36,445 nucleotides of DNA from Planctomycetota bacterium. Its GTDB lineage: Bacteria; Planctomycetota; Planctomycetia; Pirellulales; PLA5. Made by a program: the position numbers and the translations under genes. The notes under the pieces are model-generated. The model made no database searches, had not been told where the DNA came from, and was given only the letters and a program-made list of their open reading frames with translations. Positions 17,162 through 26,293 of the stretch are shown here, in pieces; position 1 is the first letter of the stretch, and every line of letters begins with the position of its first letter. Where the stretch lies: positions 1 to 36,445 of the forward strand of contig QEVJ01000054.1 in NCBI GenBank assembly GCA_003576845.1, in the 5' to 3' direction.

Positions 17162-20100
17162 TCAACCTTGAAGCAGCGTGGGCGCCGGCGTATTGCTCGT
17201 GCCGCGTTTCCGTTCGCGGCGTGGCGGCTCGTCGCGCTCGCTGCCGGCCAAAAAGTGCGTGCAATAGCCGCCTGTCGGCAAATGTTCGGCCGCGAGGTCG
17301 AGCACGTGGCGGTGATGGGTGAAGAAGATGACTTGCGTCTTTTTGGCCAGTTCCGCGAACGCCGCTAGCGCCGCGGCGGCCCGGCGGTCGTCGAACCGCT
17401 GAAGCACGTCGTCGACGATGAACGGAATGGGTGGGTGATTGTCGAGATAGTGCTCGACGCTGGCGAGGCGGAGGGCAAGGTAAAGCTGGTCGCACGTGCC
17501 GTCGCTCATGCCGGTTACACGTACGAACTTGCCCGACGAAGCGCGCACGGCGACGAGGATGGGCTTTTCCTCGTCGTGATCGGCCCTTAGTTCGGAGAAG
17601 TCGCCGCACGTAAGGCGCGAAAAGATGGCGCTGGCCCTGGTCAAGAGCGGCGCTTCGTTCGCCTTGCGATACCGGTCGATGGCCAGCCGCAGCACGGTCG
17701 ACGCCAACCTCAACTGAGCGTAGCGGGCGACGTCGCCTTCGAGTTGCGCTTTTTGCTCTTGCAATTGGGCGTTCGCAATGGCCGCGTCGTTGCGCCCGGC
17801 GTTCGCCAGTTCTTCGCGCTCGAGATGCCAAATCTGCTTTCGCAGAGAATCGAGCTTCTCGACAAGGTCTCTATGGCGCGCGGCCAGCCTCGCCTGTTCG
17901 CCGGGAAGGCCGTCCTGCTCGACGCGCGAAAGGTCGTCTAGGAACAATTCCAGCGACGCCCCCGCCGCTTGCGCGACGAGCGCCTCGTCGACTTCCGCGA
18001 GCTGCCCTTGCAGTTCGGTCCACCGTCGCCAGCGCACCTCGATCGTCGGCAGGTCGCTGACGGATTCCGTGCCGGCTTCCCGGCAAAGCGCGGCCATCGC
18101 GGCTTCCGCAGAGTCGACGTCCTGGCGAAACTGTGCCAACTCGGTCTCATGGCGCTCGCGGTCCGCGATATGCCTACGCCGCTCGCCGTCGTCCTCGCGG
18201 GCTTCGCTCAATCGAGCGCCCAATGTTGCAACGAGCGTTGCGACCGCAGGGAAGTCCCCCGCGATCGCCGCGCGGGCGTTGAGTTCCGGGCACGATCGTG
18301 CGGCAACATCGGCGACTTGCGACGCATACTCTCGCGCATCGCGGTCGATTCCGGCGATTCGACCCGCGCCGTCGGTTCGCTTTTCGAGCAGATTGCGCAG
18401 CTCGGCGAGCGCGGCGAGCAACGCCTGTGCCTGTGCCGGTGTCAGTTCGTCGTCGTGCCCGAGCGGTTCCACCGCGGTTGCCCAAGCTTGGCGCCACTCG
18501 TCTCGTTCGTTCTCGCAGCGATTCAGATCGTCGTTGGCTTCGGCCAGTTCGCGGGTATCGTCGGCACAGGATGCCTCCAACGACTGCCGGCGGGCGCGGC
18601 GGGTCTCGATTTGGTCTCGAATCGCTTCGAGCGCTTCGGCGGCATGGGAGAGCGACGAACCGCCAACTTGGCCGCGCAGCGCTGCAAGCACGGCAACCGC
18701 TTCCTCGCGGGCCTCCTCGAGCTGCCTGGCGACGGCCGCATGCTCGGCGAAGCGTTGGCGAAGGGCGGCCGCGCGATCGCACAGCCTTTGTCGCTCGCCG
18801 GCCCAAGCGAGCATTTCGCGCGGCGCGCCCGGCGAAACGCCCGATGGCTGCCAAAGCGCCGTCCACTCGCGTTCGCCGGCCGCGTATTGATCTCTGGCGT
18901 GGGACAATTGATTATCGGCCTGGGCTAGGGCCGCGCTCTTCTTCACCAATTCGCTTTCTAGCGAGCTTCTCCTCGCGACGGCGTCGGCGTCGCGTCGCAT
19001 CCGGTCGGCAACGGCATCCGCGGCAGCGACCAGAGGCTCGAATCGCAGGGCGCAAGTTTGCGCCGACGCAAGATCGCCGGCGGTAAGTGCGTCGCAAAGC
19101 GCTCGCCACGCCGCATCGCGCGCTTGCCGAGCCTCGACAAGGGCGCTTTCCGTTGGCGCCTCCCCGCTGGCATGCAGCGCCGCCAAATCCCGGCGCAAGT
19201 TCGCAACTTCGCTGGCAAGGGCGTCTCGACGTCGAATCGCTTCTTCGACCCTTCCGCTCTCCGTGGCCAACCGCGCTTCGTAGCTCCGGATCGCGTCCAT
19301 CGCGGGAACGGACAAGCGTTCGAGGGCGTTCAGATTGCCGTCCCAACGTGCCAACTGAGCCGTATCGACGGCAAGCTGTTCGTCGTCGGCCGCAAGCCGC
19401 TTCGTTTCGACCGCGTGCGGCGCTTCGGAGTGTACGAGCGGTGGAAGGCGCTTGAGCAATCGTTTAAGCGCATCGTCGTCGCCGACCGGCGGTAGCTGCG
19501 CGAGTTTGCTTTGTGCTTCGGCAATGCGACGTTCGAGTTGGGCCCGCCGATGCAAGGCGTTATCGCGGCGAGCGGCAAGGTCGCGATACCGGCCGCTTAG
19601 TTCCTCGATCCGCACGCGGTCGGCGGTCCGCACGACGATCTTCAACTCTTGGTTGTCATCCGAATTGCGGCCGATCATTTCGAGCTGGGATTGTATATCC
19701 CGATCCAGTTGCTCTTTTTTGTGGGCAAGATCGACGCGGTCCGTTGCGGCCTTGGCGTGACTGCTCAAATCGCGGCAGATCGCATCGACCGCCGCGGCGT
19801 GTTCGAGAATCGGCGGCGGAACGCCGAGATTGGAAAGTCGCAAATCGATGCGGTTAAGCTCCTGCTCGGCGCGGTGCCTCGCGTCCGTCGCGGATTGCAG
19901 TCGCGTCGCGGCTTGCTCGCGACGTTCCGCAAAATCGTGGGATAGAACGGGCGCGCTGCCGATTTCCGCAAGCTCCGCCAGTTTCGCCGCGCGACGGGAC
20001 GCGAGCGGCAAGGCCGCCTGGATTCGGGCGAGCCGCGTGCGCGCGGCGTCGAGCGCGGCAAGTTCCTTTTCGATCGCCGCGATCTCGGCCTTGGCAACGG

Positions 20101-20743
20101 CCAGCTCCCGCTCGCGGCGAAGCCAATCGTCGGCCGAAAGCTGAATGTCGCGCAGCGTTCGGGACGCTTTGTTGTACTCGGCGAGCGCCGCGTTGATCGG
20201 CAGTACGCGGGCCTGGGGCTTGTATAGCGCTTCGGCGCTCGCGCGGAGGGTCGCCTGCAATTGGCTGATATGAGCCACGCCCGCACTTGCCGCGAACAGC
20301 ATTTGGCCCACGTCGCCCTTGCCGAGCGCCATTTCCTCTCCGCCTTTGACGAGCGTCTCGTGGTCGAGGCCGAACCGCATCCTGAATGCCGCTTCGTCGA
20401 TATGCCCGAGGGCCTTGGCGAGTTCGTCAGCGGCAATCGGGTTCGTGTCGCTTGCGTCGCGGAGCGTGTTCTTGTTTCCCTTGCGACGCACGATTTGCAG
20501 CGTCTCGCCAGTGGCAAAGCGGACCGTGGCGCCAATCCGCATATCGTTGTACGGATGCACGTGGTCGTCCGTCGATCGCGACTCGATGCCGAACAGCAGC
20601 CCCCGTAGCGCGCGGAGCGCCGTGCTCTTGCCCGCCTCGTTGGGGCCATAAACGATGTGCAGCCTGTCGCTTCCGGCGGCGAAGTCGAGCGATGCGCCGG
20701 TGAACGGACCGAAGGCGAGCAGATCGAGTTCGAGAATCTTCAT
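17162..20743 (-). CDS. YhaN-like (SbcC/Rad50-type) AAA ATPase
   Basis: A 1193-residue SMC-like ATPase. The N-terminal half-site starts MKILELDLLAFGPFTG and carries Walker A YGPNEAGKST (about 33-42), the form typical of YhaN/AAA_27 proteins. About 800 residues of coiled coil follow, in two stretches. The C-terminal half has the ABC-type signature MSDGTCDQLYLALRLA and Walker B PFIVDDVLQRFDD, with a final histidine switch in FFTHHRH. No CxxC zinc hook is seen at the middle, unlike Rad50 and SbcC. The product is expected to partner the YhaO-like nuclease encoded immediately upstream, whose stop overlaps this ATG by four bases (20740-20743). Probable role: ATP-driven DNA-end processing or repair. 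The exact substrate is not readable from sequence. Confidence 0.92.
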   Translation of the reverse strand: MKILELDLLAFGPFTGASLDFAAGSDRLHIVYGPNEAGKSTALRALRGLLFGIESRSTDDHVHPYNDMRIGATVRFATGETLQIVRRKGNKNTLRDASDTNPIAADELAKALGHIDEAAFRMRFGLDHETLVKGGEEMALGKGDVGQMLFAASAGVAHISQLQATLRASAEALYKPQARVLPINAALAEYNKASRTLRDIQLSADDWLRRERELAVAKAEIAAIEKELAALDAARTRLARIQAALPLASRRAAKLAELAEIGSAPVLSHDFAERREQAATRLQSATDARHRAEQELNRIDLRLSNLGVPPPILEHAAAVDAICRDLSSHAKAATDRVDLAHKKEQLDRDIQSQLEMIGRNSDDNQELKIVVRTADRVRIEELSGRYRDLAARRDNALHRRAQLERRIAEAQSKLAQLPPVGDDDALKRLLKRLPPLVHSEAPHAVETKRLAADDEQLAVDTAQLARWDGNLNALERLSVPAMDAIRSYEARLATESGRVEEAIRRRDALASEVANLRRDLAALHASGEAPTESALVEARQARDAAWRALCDALTAGDLASAQTCALRFEPLVAAADAVADRMRRDADAVARRSSLESELVKKSAALAQADNQLSHARDQYAAGEREWTALWQPSGVSPGAPREMLAWAGERQRLCDRAAALRQRFAEHAAVARQLEEAREEAVAVLAALRGQVGGSSLSHAAEALEAIRDQIETRRARRQSLEASCADDTRELAEANDDLNRCENERDEWRQAWATAVEPLGHDDELTPAQAQALLAALAELRNLLEKRTDGAGRIAGIDRDAREYASQVADVAARSCPELNARAAIAGDFPAVATLVATLGARLSEAREDDGERRRHIADRERHETELAQFRQDVDSAEAAMAALCREAGTESVSDLPTIEVRWRRWTELQGQLAEVDEALVAQAAGASLELFLDDLSRVEQDGLPGEQARLAARHRDLVEKLDSLRKQIWHLEREELANAGRNDAAIANAQLQEQKAQLEGDVARYAQLRLASTVLRLAIDRYRKANEAPLLTRASAIFSRLTCGDFSELRADHDEEKPILVAVRASSGKFVRVTGMSDGTCDQLYLALRLASVEHYLDNHPPIPFIVDDVLQRFDDRRAAAALAAFAELAKKTQVIFFTHHRHVLDLAAEHLPTGGYCTHFLAGSERDEPPRRERKRGTSNTPAPTLLQG

Positions 20744-22002
20744 CGCCGCTCCTCCTCGCCTCGCAAGTGGCCTACGAGCAGCGATTCGACCGCCGCCAAT
20801 TCGTCGCGCAACCAGGCAAAGTCGCCGCCTTGAGCCGAGTCGCCGCGAAATTCGGCCAGCGTCCCCGTCGCCCGCAGCTCGGGTAGCTCCTCCGCCAGCG
20901 CGAGCAGCGCTTTGTCGTCATGCCGTAACTCGCGTATCACCGAGGTCAACTCACCCAGCGGCCCGTCGAGCGCGAAGTCGTCGGCGATCGTCCGCGGCGC
21001 CGTGCGCTGCAGCACTTTTTCGATCCACAGGCTTCCATCGCCCGGATGATTCGCCGGATTGCGGACCTCTTGAACGATTCGCTCCGCATGGACGGCGATC
21101 TGCTCGTGCATTGCCGTTGCGCCCGCGAGCGTTACGCGAACCGCCGTCGGCAGACCTTCGGCATTGCGCCAGCATTCGCTGAGCCGCTCGCGGACGAGGG
21201 CGAGCACTTCGTCCTCGTTCTCGGCCGTCGCGAGATCGACCGCGACGTGCTCCCAGCGCAGGACGTCGAGCGGGACGAACTCGACTTGCGTATTGTGGGC
21301 GTTGTCGACCTCGACGATGACGCAGCCTTTCGCGCCCGTTTCGCCGATGTCGCGGCCCTGGACGTTGCCGGGGAACACGACGCGGGGCTCGATGCAGAGT
21401 TCGAGGTCGCGCTTGTGGACGTGGCCGAGCGCCCAATAGTCGTATTGCCGCCGCCGCAGGTCGTCGAGCGAGCAGGGCGCGTATTTCTCGTGCCGATCGC
21501 TTCCCGTCGCACACGTGTGCAATAGGCCGATGTTGTATAGACCCTTCACCGCGGCGGGGTAGCTTGCGGCGAGGTTCTCGCACACGTCCGCGCGGGCGAA
21601 TCCCTGCCCGTGCACGGCAACGCCGAGATCGTCGAACGTCACCGTTTCGGCTTCGTCGACCGCGAGCGTGCGGCAATTCGGCGGCAGCCGCAGCGACCGC
21701 GTCATTTTGTTGGCGGCGTCGTGGTTGCCGGAGATGAGCACGACGTGGATGCCTTCCGCGGCGAGGCGTTGCATTTGGGCCGAGAAGAACAGGGGCGTGT
21801 TGAAGTCGCGGCAGTCACCGTCGTAGACATCGCCGGCAATTACGACGAGCGAGGCCTCTCGTTCGATTGCCAGGCGGACGAGGTTCTCGACCGCTCCGCG
21901 GAGGGCCTGCTGCATGACTTCGACGGGGGCGCCTTCGTAGCGCGCAAGGCCCTTGAGGGGACTGTCCAGATGCAAATCGGCGGCGTGTAGAAATCGAAGC
22001 AC
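20740..22002 (-). CDS. YhaO-like (SbcD/Mre11-type) metallophosphoesterase, DNA repair exonuclease
   Basis: A 420-residue calcineurin-fold nuclease. All the phosphoesterase metal motifs are present: HAADLHLDSPL (motif I), VIAGDVYDGD (II), ISGNHDAA (III), the GLLHT histidine (IV) and WALGHVHKRD (V). The C-terminal ~170 residues form the capping/dimer region. The start is GTG at 22000-22002, preceded by a strong AGGAGGT site six bases away. The 4-base overlap with the YhaN-like ATPase gene indicates translational coupling and, by analogy with SbcCD and Mre11-Rad50, a two-protein nuclease complex. A TA-rich stretch near 22064-22071 (TTAATATA on the minus strand) is the best candidate for a -10 element; no good -35 is seen. 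Confidence 0.93.
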   Translation of the reverse strand: MLRFLHAADLHLDSPLKGLARYEGAPVEVMQQALRGAVENLVRLAIEREASLVVIAGDVYDGDCRDFNTPLFFSAQMQRLAAEGIHVVLISGNHDAANKMTRSLRLPPNCRTLAVDEAETVTFDDLGVAVHGQGFARADVCENLAASYPAAVKGLYNIGLLHTCATGSDRHEKYAPCSLDDLRRRQYDYWALGHVHKRDLELCIEPRVVFPGNVQGRDIGETGAKGCVIVEVDNAHNTQVEFVPLDVLRWEHVAVDLATAENEDEVLALVRERLSECWRNAEGLPTAVRVTLAGATAMHEQIAVHAERIVQEVRNPANHPGDGSLWIEKVLQRTAPRTIADDFALDGPLGELTSVIRELRHDDKALLALAEELPELRATGTLAEFRGDSAQGGDFAWLRDELAAVESLLVGHLRGEEERR

Positions 22003-22236
22003 GCGGACCTCCTGTCACCAACGATCTGGGCAAGGGCGTGGGCGGGCAGGCGTGGACTTCTGTATATTAACGATTCGCGGCGGGTGCACAAGTAGGCCGC
22101 AGTCGCCCCCGCAAAGGCCACGGGCATCGTCGCCGCCGAGAGCTTGGAGCGGATCGCCGCTCGACAGAGTTGTACGCGATTCTTGGCCGGATTATGGTGG
22201 GGGATACTTCAGCAAGCGAACATGGAGTCGAGTCCC

Positions 22237-24705
22237 ATGCCCGTAGCTCGCGTAACCTGTCCCGGCTGCAAAGCTTCTTTTCAACTGGACGCGGCCAAGA
22301 TCACCCCCACGGCGCACGGCAAATGCCCGAAGTGTTCGGTTCGCTTTCCGTTGTCTTCGGCGGTGGAGACTGGGCGGGATGGACCTTCGGACGAGGCCAC
22401 GGCGCGCGCCGCAGTCTCTCGATCCTCGCCAAAACCCGCCGTTCGCGCGGAGGGCGCGAGCCGGCAAGCAATCTCGCCCGAGCAGAAGCCAGCGCCCGCA
22501 GAACAGATGGCGAGTGGGTCACCGGCCGTGCAGGATTCGACGACGTTAACTGCACTCGCAGCGTGGCGGGGCAATATCGAGCCGGTGTATACGTCGATCG
22601 GCTATCGTCTGGCGGTATTGGCCGTGATGTTGGTGGTCGTGGCGTTGCCGGTCTTGTACGTCGCGCTGATTGCCGCGGTGGGTTGGGGCGTCTATTGGCA
22701 CGCCGTAAACGACGTTTTCTGGCTGCAATATGGCAGGGGGAGAGGAAAGGTATTGATGTTGGTGGGCTATCTGGCTCCGATCGTCGCCGGAGCGATTCTC
22801 GTCTTGTTCATGTTCAAACCGCTATTCTCGCGCCCGGTGCGGCAGGGCCGCAATCGAGCCCTGAGTCGCGACGGCGAACCGGCGTTGTTCTCGTTCGTCG
22901 ACCGGCTCTGCGCCGCGGTCGGCGCGCCGCGTCCTAGCGCGATCGAAGTCGACTGTCAAGTGAACGCTTCCGCGGGACTGCGAAGGGGCATGCTGAGCCT
23001 CGTCGGAAACGACCTGGTGCTGGTAATCGGTTTGCCGCTCGCAGCGGGTCTGACGCTTCGGGAGATGGCCGGCGTTTTGGCCCACGAGTTCGGGCACTTT
23101 GCCCAGGCGTCGGGCATGCGCGTCTCCTATGTCGTGCGGTCGATCAACATGTGGTTTCAACGGGTGGTGTACGAGCGGGACGAATGGGACGAACGATTGC
23201 GGCGTTGGTCGAGCGAAATCGACATTCGTCTTGGCTTCCCGCTGTTGCTGGCGCGGGCGTGCGTGTGGGGTACGCGGAAGATCCTGTGGTGCTTTATGTT
23301 CGCGGCACACGCGGTAAGCTGCCACTTGCTCCGGCAGATGGAGTTCGATGCGGACCGTCACGAAACACGGCTATCCGGTTCGGATGTGTTCGAGTCGACG
23401 TCGCGCAAGCTGACGATTCTGAATCTTGCGCATCAGGGCGCGATGTCCGACCTCGGTCAGTCGTTCGACGAAGGCCGGCTGGCCGACGATTTGCCGGCAT
23501 TGATCGCGGCGAATGTCGAGCAGATTCCGCCGACGGTCGTGGACGCGTTCGTCAAGCAGTCGGAAGAATCGAAAACCGGCTGGTTCGATACGCATCCCGC
23601 CGATAGCGAACGGGTCGCGAGCGCAAAGCGCGAAGCCGCCGTCGGGGTGTTTCGAATCGAGGCGCCCGCGTCGATTTTGTTCGCCGACTTCGGAAAGCTA
23701 TGCCAGAGCGTCACGAGCGGTTTTTATCGCGACGTGCTCGGCCCCGAGGCGAAAGTGGCGATCGTGCCCGTCGCCGAGATCGTCTCGCGCACGAAAGCCC
23801 GGCAGGAAGCCGGCAAGGCGATCGACCGGTACTTCTTCGATGCCTGCGGAGTAACAAGACCGTTGGTCTTGCCCTATGCGCCGCAGTTTGCCGAACCAAT
23901 TTCGGCGGAGGAATGCGCTTCGGGGATCGTGCAAGCCCGCGAACGCGCCCGCGAGCTGGCTCCGGCGTATCAGTCGGCGTTTGAGCGATTCAACCATTAC
24001 GATTCTCGGCTGACCAAGGCGGTTCTTGCGGCATCGGTGTGTCGGGCGGAGCTCAAGATTCCCAAGGATGCGTTCGATTTTCCGGCGCACTCGATCGGTG
24101 CGATCGGCGATGTGCGGCGCGAAGCCCAAGGGCATCAAGGCCGCTTTGCCCGCGACATGGAAGACTTCGAGCGCGCGGTGGCGGAGCGGATGGCACTGTC
24201 GCTGCGCTTCTTGTACAACCCGTCGGCATTCGAGCTTTGGGAAGATGCCGAGTCGCGACGTGCGGAATGCACGCGACTGGTCGAGGCGCTGGCCGCGCTG
24301 ATTGCCCAATTGGAAACGATTCGTTCGTTCCGCGGCAACAAGGGAGCGTTCGATGCAATGTGCCAGTGCCTGAGCGAGGAGACGCCGACGCCGGTCATCG
24401 AGGAGTTAAAGGACTTGATGAAGAAACTTCATCGCGAGATGGGCGTTCTCAGGCAGGCGCTCGGCGAGGTGGACTATCCGTTCGACCATGCGGCGGGCGA
24501 GATCAAGCTGGGCAAGTTCTGTTTGGAAAGCTTGCCGGAGCCCGACGATCTCGGCGGAATTTACAATGCGTCCGAGGGCATGTTGGACCGGCTGGTCGCG
24601 TGCTACTACCGCATCATTGGCCGTGTGGTCGTCCTCGCTCTCGACGTCGAGAGTGCGTTGGGCGTTTCTGAGGTCGATGCAGCCGCGGAACCGTCCGCCG
24701 CGTAA
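22237..24705 (+). CDS. M48-family membrane metallopeptidase with N-terminal zinc ribbon
   Basis: 822 residues from ATG 22237, chosen because a GGAG site lies nine bases upstream and the zinc ribbon begins at once. The ribbon is of the MJ0042 type: VTCPGCKASFQ and HGKCPKCSVRF (C8, C11, C30, C33). A Pro/Ala-rich linker follows to about 120. Two membrane segments are at about 135-165 and 180-205. The peptidase domain has the zinc site LAHEFGHFAQ (H283, E284, H287) with the third ligand probably the first glutamate in MEFDADRHE (about residue 369); another hydrophobic stretch lies between. The C-terminal ~350 residues are helical and unrecognised. M48 enzymes of this layout cleave or quality-check membrane proteins, as HtpX does. 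The upstream neighbour is divergent (YhaO-like); the gene appears monocistronic. Confidence 0.9.
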   Translation: MPVARVTCPGCKASFQLDAAKITPTAHGKCPKCSVRFPLSSAVETGRDGPSDEATARAAVSRSSPKPAVRAEGASRQAISPEQKPAPAEQMASGSPAVQDSTTLTALAAWRGNIEPVYTSIGYRLAVLAVMLVVVALPVLYVALIAAVGWGVYWHAVNDVFWLQYGRGRGKVLMLVGYLAPIVAGAILVLFMFKPLFSRPVRQGRNRALSRDGEPALFSFVDRLCAAVGAPRPSAIEVDCQVNASAGLRRGMLSLVGNDLVLVIGLPLAAGLTLREMAGVLAHEFGHFAQASGMRVSYVVRSINMWFQRVVYERDEWDERLRRWSSEIDIRLGFPLLLARACVWGTRKILWCFMFAAHAVSCHLLRQMEFDADRHETRLSGSDVFESTSRKLTILNLAHQGAMSDLGQSFDEGRLADDLPALIAANVEQIPPTVVDAFVKQSEESKTGWFDTHPADSERVASAKREAAVGVFRIEAPASILFADFGKLCQSVTSGFYRDVLGPEAKVAIVPVAEIVSRTKARQEAGKAIDRYFFDACGVTRPLVLPYAPQFAEPISAEECASGIVQARERARELAPAYQSAFERFNHYDSRLTKAVLAASVCRAELKIPKDAFDFPAHSIGAIGDVRREAQGHQGRFARDMEDFERAVAERMALSLRFLYNPSAFELWEDAESRRAECTRLVEALAALIAQLETIRSFRGNKGAFDAMCQCLSEETPTPVIEELKDLMKKLHREMGVLRQALGEVDYPFDHAAGEIKLGKFCLESLPEPDDLGGIYNASEGMLDRLVACYYRIIGRVVVLALDVESALGVSEVDAAAEPSAA

Positions 24706-24744
24706 CGGGATTCGATTCTCAAACGGGCTGGCCGCGAAAAGCCA

Positions 24745-24783
24745 AGGGCGTCGTGCCGGCCGACTTGGCCAGCGCGACGCCCT
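24745..24783. terminator. Strong 17-base-pair hairpin between convergent genes
   Basis: Arms 24745-24761 and 24767-24783 (AGGGCGTCG...CGACGCCCT) pair over 17 positions with two non-Watson-Crick positions and a 5-base loop. It lies 40 bases after the M48 peptidase stop and 90 bases before the channel gene's stop. The position suggests transcription termination in both directions, but neither strand has a T-run, so it may instead protect mRNA ends. Confidence 0.6.
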
Positions 24784-24831
24784 GTGGGCTCTTTGTGGGT
24801 ATCGATCCGGCGCGGTCGCCTCGAAGCGCGG

Positions 24832-24866
24832 CTCGAATCCCGAATGCCGCGCCCCGAGTCCCGCGC
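24832..24866. repeat. Tandem heptanucleotide array, 5 degenerate units
   Basis: Read in sevens from 24832: CTCGAAT, CCCGAAT, GCCGCGC, CCCGAGT, CCCGCGC. The array ends seven bases from the stop codon of the minus-strand channel gene, i.e. directly in its 3' untranslated region. Confidence 0.7.
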
Positions 24867-24872
24867 CCCTTG

Positions 24873-25739
24873 CTACCGCACCGCTTCGTGCAGCATCTTG
24901 GTGTTCGGCACGCTGCGGCGATTCATTAGACCGTCTTCTTCGGTTTCGACGATCGTGGCGACCGGGCCGACTTCGCGGACGCGACCTTCGAGCGTGCCCA
25001 CCGTGACGAAATCGCCGGCTTGCAGGCGTTGGCGGAGGTAGTAGCCCGACAGGATGCCGGCCACCACGTCGCGTCCACCGAGACCGACGGCCAGACCGAA
25101 GGCCAGGGCCATGCCGCCCAAGACGATCAGGATCGCCTGGTTGAGCAGGGCGAACTCGATGCTGATTTTCTCGAACGCGGCCATCAGCGTGACGAGCACG
25201 ACGGCGTAATAGGCGACGTTCGCCAGGCCGGTCGAGTACGACACGCCGACGCGATCGGCACTCGCGGCGACAACGCCGCGAAGGAAGCTGGCGGCGAGCA
25301 AACCGACGACCACGATGACGAGCGCGCCGAGCACGCTGGGCATGTAGACGAACACTTCATTCATCGCGTCGGAGACTTCCGTGAAGCCGAGGGCTTTCGC
25401 CGCCGACATCACGAACAGGACGATCAACGTCCAGAACACGACCGTGCCGAAGATGGCCGGCACGCTGCGTTTGATGCCGATTTGCTTGAGCGATTCGACC
25501 AGACCGCCGCGTTCGGCGGCATATTGCAGGTTGATCTTTTCGCCCAGCGTCGTGACGAGCTTGGCGACCAAGCGGGCGACGACGTAGCCGACGAGCAGCA
25601 CCACCACGGCGACGATGGCGTTGGGCAGCCAGTTCATCGTTTGCGTGTAGAGCGTTTCGAAGGTCGAGGTCAGGGTTTCTTGCGTTTTTTGGGCGGTGCC
25701 GGCAAGGTTACCGGCGGTTTCTGCGAGCAACGTGGACAT
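24873..25739 (-). CDS. Small MscS-family mechanosensitive channel-like protein
   Basis: A 288-residue membrane protein with four or five hydrophobic segments: about 37-60, 93-118, 132-155, 170-190 and 200-225. The last segment, MALAFGLAVGLGGRDVVAGIL, has the Gly/Ala pattern of the MscS pore helix. A short beta domain follows (LQAGDFVTVGTLEGRVREVG...) ending in RSVPNTKMLHEAV, the equivalent of the family's (I/V)PN motif. The large C-terminal alpha-beta vestibule domain of MscS is absent, so this is one of the short members with conserved TM-helix repeats. Expected role: release of solutes on membrane tension, or a small-conductance channel. A GGAGAG site is seven bases before the ATG. Its upstream neighbour in the same direction is the 85-residue membrane protein, 90 bases away. 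Confidence 0.87.
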   Translation of the reverse strand: MSTLLAETAGNLAGTAQKTQETLTSTFETLYTQTMNWLPNAIVAVVVLLVGYVVARLVAKLVTTLGEKINLQYAAERGGLVESLKQIGIKRSVPAIFGTVVFWTLIVLFVMSAAKALGFTEVSDAMNEVFVYMPSVLGALVIVVVGLLAASFLRGVVAASADRVGVSYSTGLANVAYYAVVLVTLMAAFEKISIEFALLNQAILIVLGGMALAFGLAVGLGGRDVVAGILSGYYLRQRLQAGDFVTVGTLEGRVREVGPVATIVETEEDGLMNRRSVPNTKMLHEAVR

Positions 25740-25829
25740 GATGATCTCTCCAGGGAACGGGGTGGCTTGCTGAAAGCGGAATGGGGGAACGCTAAACGTC
25801 GAACTCGCTGCAAAATCAGGGTTGCGTCT

Positions 25830-26087
25830 TCAGAGGTCGTCGATGTCGGGCGTGTCCTCGCTTGGTTGGGGTTGCTTCGGGAAGCTGCCGGATACGGTCA
25901 ACACGATCCAACCGCCGATCGCCTTGGCGAAATGGGCACAAGCGTAGGGAATCGCCCGAATTGCGAAGTCGAGCATCTGCCCAATGACCAGGGCCCGATT
26001 GAGCCGCTCGTGCACGGCGCGATCGAGTTGCTCGGGCACGGGCGGCACGTGCGTTTCGGCCAGGCGATCGAAGAGGTCGGTGGACAT
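25830..26087 (-). CDS. Small membrane protein downstream of an ECF sigma factor
   Basis: 85 residues, not recognised as a named family. It has an amphipathic N-terminal helix (FDRLAETHVPPVPEQLDRAVHERLNRAL), then a hydrophobic stretch (about 33-66) interrupted by a few charged residues that could form one or two membrane helices, and a Pro/Asp-rich tail ending DIDDL. It lies 165 bases downstream of the sigma gene in the same direction. Small single-span proteins in this position sometimes regulate the sigma factor, but no anti-sigma motif is visible, so this is only a suggestion. The ATG has no ribosome site; instead a heptanucleotide repeat array begins five bases upstream. Codon use looks like that of its neighbours. 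Confidence 0.75.
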   Translation of the reverse strand: MSTDLFDRLAETHVPPVPEQLDRAVHERLNRALVIGQMLDFAIRAIPYACAHFAKAIGGWIVLTVSGSFPKQPQPSEDTPDIDDL

Positions 26088-26091
26088 GAAC

Positions 26092-26293
26092 AGGGGTCGG
26101 GAGTCATGGGTCGGGGGTCAGGGAAATGCCGTTTGACATTTCTGCCAACCCGGTCTCGCCTGCACCCCACATTTTGTTCGTATCCGCATAAGGGGATCGC
26201 GTCACATAGTTTCTGTTCTCGATCACGGGGCGACTCGAATAACGCGCATTTCTCATGTCCCCGACCCCCGGCCCCCGACCCCTGACCCCTGAT
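26092..26293. repeat. Pair of inverted heptanucleotide arrays flanking a 139-base core
   Basis: The left array (26092-26119) reads AGGGGTC, GGGAGTC, ATGGGTC, GGGGGTC. The right array (26259-26293) reads CCCCGAC, CCCCGGC, CCCCGAC, CCCTGAC, CCCTGAT, i.e. the same kind of unit in inverse orientation. The right array lies inside the 3' end of the ECF sigma gene and encodes its last residues. The left array ends at the start of the 85-residue gene. The core between them contains AAATG/CATTT dyads near 26130-26147 but no gene. Confidence 0.75.

Noticed and set aside
16983-17165. Short minus frame after the YhaN-like stop, beginning at a TTG overlapping that stop
   Set aside because: The 60 residues look superficially protein-like, but there is no ribosome site, the frame extends upstream as a shadow of the ATPase gene, and no family is recognisable.
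24826-24846. GGCTCGAATCC resembling a tRNA T-loop
   Set aside because: No acceptor stem, D-arm or anticodon arm can be built around it; it is part of a heptamer array.
25020-26285. 421-codon open frame on plus
   Set aside because: Antisense to the channel, the small membrane protein and repeat arrays; Asp/His/Gln-rich mirror sequence.
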